Assembly (NCBI GenBank): GCA_964628285.1
Contig: CAZVNP010000041.1
Span: 1-30,034 of the forward strand
Origin: JAPLDP01 sp964628285
GTDB lineage: Bacteria > Bacteroidota > Bacteroidia > Bacteroidales > JAGONC01
Length of the DNA: 30,034 nt
Direction: 5' to 3'
The notes under the pieces were generated by a model, which was given only the letters and a program-made list of their open reading frames with translations, was not told the origin of the DNA and searched no databases. The position numbers and the translations under genes were made by a program. Below, in pieces: positions 8,200 through 15,485 of the stretch (within the stretch, counting starts at the first letter, position 1; the number at the start of each line of letters is the position of its first letter).

Positions 8200-9192
8200 T
8201 CATTCTATTCTGAAGTAGATGTATGTCAGCCACTTGGAGGTGTCAGGTTCGGAGGCCGGATCGGTGTAATAAACTTCCCAGGGTGCGCCGATGGCATTTA
8301 TTTTCTTTATCGCCATGTATTTCTCCATAGCCGTGTAAAGGGCCCCTGTCTTGTCATACGAACCATAAGACGGAGCACAGATTACTTTTCCGGCTTTGAT
8401 TTCGCCGGCTATGATGGGGCCTTCTCCGGCGGCAGGACCGGCAACGGGCACGCCAGCATCAAAAACCATGGGTTTGGAGGTATCCCAGCTGTACCACGAT
8501 GAATAAGGAGGTCCGGTCATCTGTACCTGGTGTGCAGCGATGTAAGCCATGAGCTTACCATAGTCTTCCTGTATTCTCCTGCCGAGATCATTCACTGAGG
8601 CGGAATCTTTTATATATAAAACAGGCTGTGATTCTATTGCCTTGACCTCGAGGCCTTCGATAAAAGGCAATGTTTCACATAATTTTTTAAGCTGGGCCAG
8701 ACCCTGATCAAAGGTTCTGTTCATCATGGCGGGCATGGCCAGCACGGCGTATTTTCCCAAGGGGTAAGGAAGGTCGATCATATCCATGGTCCAGGTGACC
8801 ATCGTACCGGTGTCGGACGGTTGGAACTTCCATTCTGTTTGCGCCTTTTCATTGTTCATGAAATCAAGCGCTGCCTTGATATAGGATTGAGGGATACTCT
8901 CGACAATAGTCATTTTGCCATTGCCGCCGGTTTTACTTGTCCACCTCATGACCGCATTAACGCCCTCTTCGGGACCTTCGTAAGTGACAACCATGGTTGT
9001 GTCGCTGCTTTGGAAGGGTGACCATCCTGTCCACCCATGCAGATTATTTACCTGGCTAAAGATTTCCGACGCAGGACACTTCATGGCCATGGAACGTTCA
9101 ACATGAACTTTTGCAGGCAGAAACAGCGGAATGATGAAAAAGAGGACCACAAGGACCAGAATAATGATAATGATGATCTTTAAAGTTTTCAT
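8200..9192 (-). CDS. Membrane-anchored SRPBCC (polyketide cyclase-like) plus GyrI-like domain protein
   Basis: A 330-residue two-domain protein. An N-terminal hydrophobic helix (about residues 5-28, very rich in I, L and V) anchors it or acts as an uncleaved signal. Residues about 30-175 form an SRPBCC/START-like ligand-binding domain (PASEIFSQVNNLHGWTGWSPF; ...WTMDMIDLPYPLGKY), and about 180-330 match a GyrI-like/AraC effector-binding domain (VKAIESQPVLYI...GKVICAPSYGSYDKTGALYTAMEKYM). Both folds bind small hydrophobic or drug-like ligands; no DNA-binding domain is present, so I would not call it a transcription factor. The frame extends to a TTG at 9198, but the ATG at 9192 gives a cleaner start (MKTLKI). 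It is read toward the C25 protease, with the hairpin at 8088-8167 probably ending its transcript. Ligand and physiological role unknown. Confidence 0.82.
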   Translation of the reverse strand: MKTLKIIIIIILVLVVLFFIIPLFLPAKVHVERSMAMKCPASEIFSQVNNLHGWTGWSPFQSSDTTMVVTYEGPEEGVNAVMRWTSKTGGNGKMTIVESIPQSYIKAALDFMNNEKAQTEWKFQPSDTGTMVTWTMDMIDLPYPLGKYAVLAMPAMMNRTFDQGLAQLKKLCETLPFIEGLEVKAIESQPVLYIKDSASVNDLGRRIQEDYGKLMAYIAAHQVQMTGPPYSSWYSWDTSKPMVFDAGVPVAGPAAGEGPIIAGEIKAGKVICAPSYGSYDKTGALYTAMEKYMAIKKINAIGAPWEVYYTDPASEPDTSKWLTYIYFRIE

Positions 9193-9561
9193 AATCAAAG
9201 ATTTTTATGGGTATACAAAACTGATCTGCTAAGTTAAGTCAAAAAAATTAAATATAAAAATTCATGGGATAATCATGAATGATTTTACCTGGTTTGTCTT
9301 GGAATAATGTGACGGATTTGGTCCATGTCTGTCCCCTGACCATGATAGTCATCAGCGATATAATCATAATGATGCCCGGGCATATTTTCCGGATCATGGT
9401 GCATCTCATCACTATGGATAAAAAATGAGATTAAGTGGCTAATTTAAAATGAAATAATAATAAAAACAAGTAAAAATGGCATTTCAATCCCTCAGGGGTG
9501 TTTTATTTGTTTTGTACCTTTACTTTTTTATTTAAGGACTTCGACAGGATAAAATCCGGGT
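9193..9561. other. Divergent intergenic region with short palindromes, no gene seen
   Basis: About 370 bp between the divergent SRPBCC-GyrI and histidine kinase genes. I find no convincing reading frame or RNA gene. It contains perfect short palindromes: AATCATGAATGATT (9271-9284) and ATGCCCGGGCAT (9372-9383), plus a cluster of ATGAT/ATCAT words around 9335-9420. A -7-like box TACCTTTA (9515-9522) precedes the kinase gene by about 43 nt. The palindromes could be regulator sites, but nothing in the sequence identifies the regulator. Confidence 0.4.
9515..9522 (+). promoter_or_regulatory. Candidate -7 element of the histidine kinase/response regulator operon
   Basis: TACCTTTA differs from TAnnTTTG only in the last base and lies about 43 nt before the kinase start. 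No clear -33 TTG is found at 19-21 nt upstream. Confidence 0.35.
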
Positions 9562-9564
9562 GTG

Positions 9565-11073
9565 ATGCGATTCAAGTCATTCAGGTTTCACCTGAGTTAC
9601 CGAACAATCATCTTTGCTTTGATCATCATGGCCCTGACCCTGGCCGGGGGACTGATCATTGTAGCATACACCTATAAGCTGCAGGAGAGCACGGCCAGGA
9701 TCATGGACACCAATGTGCGGAGCCTGAAAGCAGCTCATGAGCTGGAAGTGGCCCTCTTCGACATGCGGGGTCTGATCTTCAACTATATCCTTGAAAAATC
9801 GCCCAAATGGGTCGATTCGATGAATAAGGTGGAGATACGATTCATTATTTCATTGAACAGGGCGACGGAGTCGTCCAATACCAAAGAGGAAAGCACTCTT
9901 ATCCAGCAAATGTCGGCCCTTTTTTTCAATTTCGAGCAGGATTTTAAAAAAGCGGTTGCATCTTACAGGATGGGTTACATCACCAAGGCCAATTCATTAT
10001 TGCTGCATGTGAACGATGACCTCTTCGGCACTATTTACGATAAATGCCGACTATTTATACAGTTGAACGAAAAAGACCAATCGATTTATCAGGGCAAAAT
10101 CAAGCGTGTCAATGACAACATGAGGACGGCCATGTACGGATTGGGCTTTACGGGCATTGTGCTGGGGATTATTTTGGGGTGGGTGATCTCACGGATCATT
10201 CTTACCCCTATTTATGAGCTCATTCTAAAGGTGCGTGGCGCTACCGAAGGCGAACTCGTGGAGCGCCTGCCCATGTCACCGGGCAGGGAATTGAAGCAGG
10301 TCAACAGGCATATCCAGAAACTGGTGGTTCGTATCAATGAGGCGCATGAAGAACTGGAAGAAAAACGACGGCTGCTGGAACGGTCCAACCGCCTGGCCAC
10401 ACTGGGAAAAATGGCCTCAAGCATTGCCCATGAAATAAGGAATCCATTGACAGCTATAAAAATGCTTATTTTTTCAATGGCACAAAACAAGGAGACACCT
10501 AAAGACATGCAGTCTGATCTGACCATCATCAGCAAAGAGATCGAACGCATGGATAAGTTCATACAGAGCATGCTTAAATTTGCCCGGCCCGGGGAGCCCG
10601 ATTTCAATCCTACCGACATTAGTGCGGTCATCAGGGAGACCTTGTATCTGCTGGGACCACGCCTGCGTCAGAACAAAATAGAACTGGCGGAGAAGTACCA
10701 TCCCAGGGCCACTCTTCTCCAGGCTGACTCAGACCAGCTCAAACAGGTATTTATGAATATCATCCTGAATGCCATTGAGGCTATGCCCGATGGCGGAAAA
10801 CTAAGCATTGACACACATCTCACCGAGGTACCTGTCAATGGCGAGATGAAGAAGGTAGCCTGTATCAATATCATCGATACAGGTACCGGCATCTCCGATG
10901 AGATCAAAGATACGCTGTTTGATCCTTTTGTTAAAAAAGACAAGGACTATGGCACCGGCCTGGGATTATCCATCACCCAGCAGATCATTGAGATGCATCA
11001 TGGCAAAGTGATAGCCTCCAACAATGAGGATAAGGGAGCCTGTTTTACCATCTATTTACCGTTAAATTTATGA
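9565..11073 (+). CDS. Sensor histidine kinase (AtoS/ZraS-like) with periplasmic helical sensor and HAMP domain
   Basis: A 502-residue membrane sensor kinase. A first membrane helix (about residues 14-36) and a second (about 190-212) flank a roughly 150-residue, mostly helical periplasmic domain of the four-helix-bundle type. A HAMP linker follows (about 213-265), then a coiled stretch (EELEEKRRLLERSNRLATLG), the HisKA dimerisation domain with the phospho-accepting H289 in SSIAHEIRNPLTA, and an HATPase_c domain with N box NIILNAIEAMP, G1 box DTGTGIS, F box LFDPF and G2 box GTGLGLS. A GTG at 9562 immediately precedes the ATG at 9565; either could be used. The stop overlaps the start of the sigma-54 response regulator by 4 bp (ATGA), so the two are translationally coupled and almost certainly cognate. 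The signal is unknown; the downstream cell-wall locus suggests envelope or peptidoglycan status. Confidence 0.94.
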   Translation: MRFKSFRFHLSYRTIIFALIIMALTLAGGLIIVAYTYKLQESTARIMDTNVRSLKAAHELEVALFDMRGLIFNYILEKSPKWVDSMNKVEIRFIISLNRATESSNTKEESTLIQQMSALFFNFEQDFKKAVASYRMGYITKANSLLLHVNDDLFGTIYDKCRLFIQLNEKDQSIYQGKIKRVNDNMRTAMYGLGFTGIVLGIILGWVISRIILTPIYELILKVRGATEGELVERLPMSPGRELKQVNRHIQKLVVRINEAHEELEEKRRLLERSNRLATLGKMASSIAHEIRNPLTAIKMLIFSMAQNKETPKDMQSDLTIISKEIERMDKFIQSMLKFARPGEPDFNPTDISAVIRETLYLLGPRLRQNKIELAEKYHPRATLLQADSDQLKQVFMNIILNAIEAMPDGGKLSIDTHLTEVPVNGEMKKVACINIIDTGTGISDEIKDTLFDPFVKKDKDYGTGLGLSITQQIIEMHHGKVIASNNEDKGACFTIYLPLNL

Positions 11074-12497
11074 ATGAAGGTGATGTAAAAACGATTTTGT
11101 TCGTCGATGATGAAGAGAGCGTGAGATATTCTTTCAAGAAGTTAATGAATAAGCCTCCCTATCAGGTGAGTGATGTCGGTAACGGGCAGGCCGCGCTGGA
11201 TTTTTTCAGTCAGGCGATACCCGATCTGGTGGTGCTTGACATTGAGATGCCCGGCATGACAGGTCTCGAGGTGCTGCAGCGGATAAAAGAGATATCACCC
11301 ATAACACCTGTACTGATCATAACAGCTTATGGCACAAGTGAGCGGGTGATCACGGCCATGAAATACGGCGCTTATGAATATCTGGAGAAGCCTTTTGATG
11401 TGCCACGGTTGAAAGGATTGATCGACGAAGCCATCAGGGCGGGACAGGCGGGAAAAAAAGAGATCACTTTTTTCTCAAAGAGTGCGGGTGACTATGCTGT
11501 GGGTAAAATCATAGGCAGCAGTCCGGCACTCAAAGAGGTCTTTAAAATGATCGGGCGCGTGGCCGCCAGCGATGCGAATATCCTTCTGGTGGGCGAAAGC
11601 GGCACCGGCAAGGAACTCGTCGCACGCGCTATCCATCAGTACAGCAACCGTAGCGACAAGGTATTCATCCCCATCAACTGTGCCGCTATTCCCGACACCC
11701 TCCTCGAGAGTGAATTGTTCGGACATGAAAAAGGGGCCTTCACCGGTGCCGTGGCCATCAAAACGGGTAAATTTGAGATGGCCGACAAAGGGACCATTTT
11801 CCTCGATGAGATCGGTGACATGAGCCTGACCATTCAGGCTAAGCTGCTCCGGGTGCTGCAGGACGGCACCTTCGAAAGGTTGGGAGGATCCTCGCCATTG
11901 CATGTCGATGTGCGTATTATCGCCGCCACCAATAAAAATCTGGAGGACGGCATCGCCTATAAAAATTTCAGGGAGGATCTTTACTACCGCCTGAAAGTGA
12001 TCACCATTACGCTGCCCCCCCTGCGCATGCGTAAAGAGGACATACCCGAGCTGGTGCGTTACTTCCTGACGAAATACGGCTTCGAACTCAACAGGCAGTC
12101 CATCGCTGTCACCTCAGAAGCCATGGAACATCTTATCATGTACGACTGGCCGGGCAATGTGAGGGAACTGGAAAATGTTCTGAAGAAAGCCGTCTTATTC
12201 TGCAAGACCAGTATCATCACCCCCGATCTTCTGAAGGAAGATCTGAAGTGCACCGCCTCAGAACATACCATTATTTATCAGGATAACAGGCTTTCCGTTG
12301 TGATACCTTCCGATCTCGAGAGCCATGAAGGACATTTATATGATAAGGTCATGGACGATGTGGAGCGGAAACTGATATCGCATGTGCTTCAGTCAACACG
12401 CGGCAATCAGGCCCGGGCAGCCAAAATGCTTGGCATTTCACGTGTTATGTTGCATGAACGCCTCGAAAAATACGGCCTGAAACCTGAAAGTCTCTGA
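11070..12497 (+). CDS. NtrC-family sigma-54-dependent response regulator
   Basis: A 475-residue activator with three domains. The receiver domain (1-120) has the acidic pair D13/D14, phospho-acceptor D57 in LVVLDIEMPG, T85 and K107. The AAA+ sigma-54 interaction domain (about 145-370) has Walker A GESGTGKE (175-182), the sigma-54-contacting loop GAFTGA (222-227) and Walker B IFLDEIGD (243-250). The C-terminal Fis-type helix-turn-helix (about 430-470) includes RGNQARAAKMLGISRVMLHERL. All parts needed for phosphorylation-controlled, ATP-driven open-complex formation by sigma-54 RNA polymerase are intact. It overlaps the kinase gene by 4 bp. A consensus sigma-54 promoter lies 175 bp beyond its stop, ahead of the lipoprotein/L,D-transpeptidase genes, the obvious candidate target. 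Its enhancer sites are not identifiable by eye. Confidence 0.96.
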   Translation: MNEGDVKTILFVDDEESVRYSFKKLMNKPPYQVSDVGNGQAALDFFSQAIPDLVVLDIEMPGMTGLEVLQRIKEISPITPVLIITAYGTSERVITAMKYGAYEYLEKPFDVPRLKGLIDEAIRAGQAGKKEITFFSKSAGDYAVGKIIGSSPALKEVFKMIGRVAASDANILLVGESGTGKELVARAIHQYSNRSDKVFIPINCAAIPDTLLESELFGHEKGAFTGAVAIKTGKFEMADKGTIFLDEIGDMSLTIQAKLLRVLQDGTFERLGGSSPLHVDVRIIAATNKNLEDGIAYKNFREDLYYRLKVITITLPPLRMRKEDIPELVRYFLTKYGFELNRQSIAVTSEAMEHLIMYDWPGNVRELENVLKKAVLFCKTSIITPDLLKEDLKCTASEHTIIYQDNRLSVVIPSDLESHEGHLYDKVMDDVERKLISHVLQSTRGNQARAAKMLGISRVMLHERLEKYGLKPESL

Positions 12498-12542
12498 GAC
12501 CACGGCCCGGTAACATATTTGATAACACATTATGGCTTGGCT

Positions 12543-12582
12543 TCAGGTGTAAAAATTTTTATCTTGCCTGATCATTTTTTTT
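12543..12582 (+). terminator. Possible weak terminator after the response regulator gene
   Basis: A short inverted repeat TCAGG (12543-12547) / CCTGA (12567-12571), with a self-complementary AAAAATTTTT inside the loop, is followed by a run of eight T. The stem is short, so this is tentative, but position and T-run fit the end of the kinase/regulator transcript. Confidence 0.35.
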
Positions 12583-12671
12583 ACACATTCTGACTTCACC
12601 GGAGGATGAAAAAGCAGGGATGGTTTTTCGAGGTGGTTGTCATACAATTATTTATATTATCATCTTTGTTC

Positions 12672-12686
12672 TGGCATAACTGTTGC
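12672..12686 (+). promoter_or_regulatory. Sigma-54 (-24/-12) promoter of the lipoprotein/L,D-transpeptidase locus
   Basis: The sequence TGGCATAACTGTTGC matches the sigma-54 consensus TGGCAC-N5-TTGC: the invariant GG (12673-12674) and GC (12685-12686) are exactly 10 nt apart, with only the last base of the -24 block deviating. It sits downstream of a sigma-54 activator gene and about 90 bp upstream of the lipoprotein start, implying a leader of roughly 75-80 nt. The leader carries a palindrome CGTGT-TCG-ACACG (12709-12721) that could be an operator or hairpin. Confidence 0.8.
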
Positions 12687-12775
12687 TAAGAGCGCGCCGA
12701 TAAAAGACCGTGTTCGACACGCGTCATTTAAAAAATCAGGTCATAACTGTTTAAAAACTTAAAAAGGAGATTAAG

Positions 12776-13381
12776 ATGAAAAAACTGGTTCTAAATTTAA
12801 TGGCCATCAGTGCGATCGTATTATTGTTCGCCGGGTGTGCAAAAGTTCCCGAAGAAACCATAACGGCTGCTCAGGCTGCTGTTGACTCAGCAAAAATGGC
12901 CGAAGCCGACCGTTATCTGCCACAGGATTTTATGGCTTTGCAGGATACCCTGAAGGCAGCCATGGCCAATGTGGAGGAGCAGAAATCCAAATTCTTCCTG
13001 TCACGTAACTATGACCATGCCAAGCAGATGCTTGAAAGTGTCATCAGCGGTGCCGCCACTCTGAAACAAAACACCGAAACCAAGAAAGCTGAAGTTCGCC
13101 AAGCCGTCCAGGACACACTGGCAGCCGTTCAGACTGTCCTTACCGAGGATAAGGATCTGCTAGCGAAGGCGCCCAAGGGGAAGGAAGGTAAAGCCGCTTT
13201 GGAACAAATTCAGAATGACATTACCGTCATTGAATCTTCACTTAATGAAGTGAACACACTCCTTACAAACGGAGATTTTCTGACCGCACAGGATAAGGTC
13301 AATGCAGCCAAACAAAAAGCCGACAGCATTAATGCCGAATTAAAAGAAGCTTATAAAAAGGCAGGAAGACGTCTCCCATAG
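12776..13381 (+). CDS. Helical envelope lipoprotein, paralogous to the N-terminal region of the next gene's product
   Basis: A 201-residue lipoprotein. The signal peptide ends in a lipobox (LLFAGC, lipidated Cys 21), so the mature protein is tethered to a membrane. The rest is alanine-, lysine-, glutamate- and glutamine-rich and almost certainly all helical. The segment around residues 42-90, with motif KFFLSRNYD (72-80), is clearly similar to residues about 55-105 of the L,D-transpeptidase encoded next (KFYLARNYD, 84-92), and the C-terminal helices of the two regions also look alike. A strong ribosome-binding site (AAAGGAGA, 12763-12770) fixes the ATG at 12776. The gene lies behind a consensus sigma-54 promoter and is followed by a strong terminator (13508-13541). 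I do not recognise a named function; a structural or regulatory role at the cell wall alongside the transpeptidases is inferred. Confidence 0.9.
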   Translation: MKKLVLNLMAISAIVLLFAGCAKVPEETITAAQAAVDSAKMAEADRYLPQDFMALQDTLKAAMANVEEQKSKFFLSRNYDHAKQMLESVISGAATLKQNTETKKAEVRQAVQDTLAAVQTVLTEDKDLLAKAPKGKEGKAALEQIQNDITVIESSLNEVNTLLTNGDFLTAQDKVNAAKQKADSINAELKEAYKKAGRRLP

Positions 13382-13507
13382 AGAAATAAAAATTCCGGTT
13401 AAAATATTCCTTCAATCCGGACGTTTAAAAGATAAACTCGGTTAATTCAGCGCTTATATGTCTTCATGACCAACAAAAGATCATCATCGTGTTGGTAGTG
13501 TATTCTG

Positions 13508-13541
13508 ACCCCGGAGTCATCACATGAACTCCGGGGTTTTT
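13508..13541 (+). terminator. Strong intrinsic terminator between lipoprotein and first L,D-transpeptidase
   Basis: A perfect 10-bp GC-rich stem, ACCCCGGAGT (13508-13517) and ACTCCGGGGT (13528-13537), with a 10-nt loop is followed by TTTTTATA. It ends only about 18 nt before the ATG of the L,D-transpeptidase gene, leaving almost no room for a promoter between. It may therefore work as a partial terminator that lowers expression of the downstream enzymes. Confidence 0.85.
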
Positions 13542-13558
13542 ATAATTTAATTCTGTCA

Positions 13559-14680
13559 ATGGGAAAAAGAAGACGAAGGTTCAAACGAATTGTTCTTCTG
13601 TTTGTTATTATTTTATTGTTGGCAGCAGCAGGTATGGGAACAGTGGCTGTTCTGACCCCGCGCCCCCCGATGGAAGAAATCCACAGGTGCCAGAAAGCCC
13701 TCAGTGAAGCCCAGCGGAACGGTGCCGAAGAATATGCCCCTCATCTCTATAATGATGCACAACTGACTTATGAAAAAGCCATGAGGGAGTGGGGCTACCA
13801 AAATGAGAAATTTTATCTGGCAAGAAATTATGACAGCCTCAAAAAATTTATCAACTTAGCGGAACAAAAAGCCAGGGAATCCGAACAAAAGAGTTCGTCA
13901 CTTCAGTCATCGCTGAAGGATATGGTGGAATCCGAGATTAAGGGGATACAATACAACATCAATAAATTCAAGAACTTCTATGCCGACCTTCCCTTGAGCA
14001 AGTCGCTGCATCAGACCTTCACCAGGGGACAGATACTGATCTCGGAGGGTAAGGAGGCCTATGAACGTGGTAATTTGCAGGGTGCTGCCGAGAAGCTTAA
14101 AATGGGAAAGGAAATGATCCTTCGGGCCGACAAGCAAGTCGAAAAAATGCTCACGGATTATCTTGAAGATATTCCCAAATGGCAGAGATGGACAAATGAA
14201 AGCATAGAGTGGTCGAAGAATAACCATAAATGTGTGATCATTATTGAGAAAATGGCACACACATGCAGGGTTTATAAGAACGGCAGCCTGAAATACGAGT
14301 TCATAGCCGAATTTGGTAAAAATTGGATAGGCCATAAGCATTACAAGGGAGATTATGCCACCCCTGAAGGAAAATATCAGATTGTGAAGAAACTGGGGAC
14401 CAGACACACCAAATATTACAAAGCGCTGCTGATCAATTATCCCAGCGATGAAGACAAAGAAAACTTCAACAAGGCAATAAAAAACGGAAGTCTGTCCCGC
14501 GGGGCCAAAATAGGTGATATGATCGAAATTCACGGTGACGGCGGCAGGGGCATCAACTGGACAAACGGTTGTATAGCTCTGACAAACAAGGATATGGATA
14601 AGCTGTTCGATTGTGCGGAGGCAGGAACCCCGGTCACCATTATAGGATCACTGAGAGACTTGCCGGCATTAAAAAACTAA
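13559..14680 (+). CDS. L,D-transpeptidase (YkuD) with N-terminal membrane anchor and lipoprotein-like helical domain
   Basis: A 373-residue enzyme expected to cross-link or modify peptidoglycan in the periplasm. The basic start (MGKRRRRFKR) and a hydrophobic helix (about 11-31) anchor it in the inner membrane. Residues about 40-210 are helical and related to the preceding lipoprotein (motif KFYLARNYD at 84-92). The YkuD catalytic domain (about 225-365) ends in the signature with H325 (IEIHGDGG) and nucleophile C338 (WTNGCIAL). YkuD enzymes use a Cys to form 3-3 (mDAP-mDAP) cross-links or to attach proteins to the wall; which applies here is not visible. The start is only about 18 nt after a strong terminator, so transcription probably depends on read-through. 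The next transpeptidase gene starts 20 bp downstream. Confidence 0.93.
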   Translation: MGKRRRRFKRIVLLFVIILLLAAAGMGTVAVLTPRPPMEEIHRCQKALSEAQRNGAEEYAPHLYNDAQLTYEKAMREWGYQNEKFYLARNYDSLKKFINLAEQKARESEQKSSSLQSSLKDMVESEIKGIQYNINKFKNFYADLPLSKSLHQTFTRGQILISEGKEAYERGNLQGAAEKLKMGKEMILRADKQVEKMLTDYLEDIPKWQRWTNESIEWSKNNHKCVIIIEKMAHTCRVYKNGSLKYEFIAEFGKNWIGHKHYKGDYATPEGKYQIVKKLGTRHTKYYKALLINYPSDEDKENFNKAIKNGSLSRGAKIGDMIEIHGDGGRGINWTNGCIALTNKDMDKLFDCAEAGTPVTIIGSLRDLPALKN

Positions 14681-14700
14681 CAGGCTATTCGAATCATACG

Positions 14701-15453
14701 ATGCATGACGAAAAGCATAATAAATCCATGAACCGGTTCATTGAGACAACGACCGTACCGGCATCCGGGGACAGGCCTGTCCGCCGCAAGGCATGGCCAC
14801 TGATGGTATCGGGTCTTGTTGTATCATGTGCCATCGTTCTGATTATACTCGCTTTTTCGCCTTCGGTGCAGGAATTCTTTCTGATCCTGAGCAGCAAGCC
14901 GGATAAATATGCACGGCAGGATATGCCGGATATAAAAACGTTAACCTCGGTCATCAGTCAAAAAGAGAAATCCCTTGTCATGCTGCAACGCAAACTTGAC
15001 AAGTTTGTCCCCTCCGCACCCTTTCTGATCATCAATACCACTGAAAATGAATTTGTCCTAATGAGCCGCCAGGCGATCCTGCGGCAGGGCATCTGCTCGA
15101 CGGGCAGTTATGTTTTACTGGATGCCGGCAAGGATAAGCAATGGATATTCAAGACGCCACGGGGCATGTTCAGGATACAGAATAAGACGACATCACCGGT
15201 TTGGCATAAACCCGACTGGGCGTTCATCGAGGACGGATTGCCCATCCCTCCCCAGAATTCGCCTGACCGCTATGAGAAGGGTGTCCTCGGTGATTACGCC
15301 CTGATACTGGGGCATGGCTATATGTTACATGGCACCCTGTATAAACGGCTGTTGGGGATGCCCGTCACACATGGATGCGTCAGACTGAATGACGACGACC
15401 TCGAGGTCATATATAAAAACCTGCAGATCGGCTCAAAGGTTTATATTTATTGA
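14701..15453 (+). CDS. Second L,D-transpeptidase (YkuD), membrane-anchored
   Basis: A 250-residue protein from ATG 14701 with a membrane helix at about residues 33-55 (LMVSGLVVSCAIVLIILAF) and a YkuD domain in the C-terminal half. The catalytic signature is canonical: H210 in MLHGTL and C226 in THGCVRLNDDDL. An inserted stretch with HKPDWAFIEDGLPIPP, typical of some YkuD enzymes, precedes it. It lacks the long helical domain of the upstream paralogue, so the two probably differ in partners. The frame is open back to 14611, inside the previous gene, but ATG 14701, 20 bp after that gene's stop, is far more natural (ATG 14728 is an alternative). Its stop overlaps a TTG that could start the next gene, indicating one transcript. 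Confidence 0.93.
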   Translation: MHDEKHNKSMNRFIETTTVPASGDRPVRRKAWPLMVSGLVVSCAIVLIILAFSPSVQEFFLILSSKPDKYARQDMPDIKTLTSVISQKEKSLVMLQRKLDKFVPSAPFLIINTTENEFVLMSRQAILRQGICSTGSYVLLDAGKDKQWIFKTPRGMFRIQNKTTSPVWHKPDWAFIEDGLPIPPQNSPDRYEKGVLGDYALILGHGYMLHGTLYKRLLGMPVTHGCVRLNDDDLEVIYKNLQIGSKVYIY

Positions 15454-15485
15454 TAAGACAACAAAAGCATTCTATCGGCAGCATC

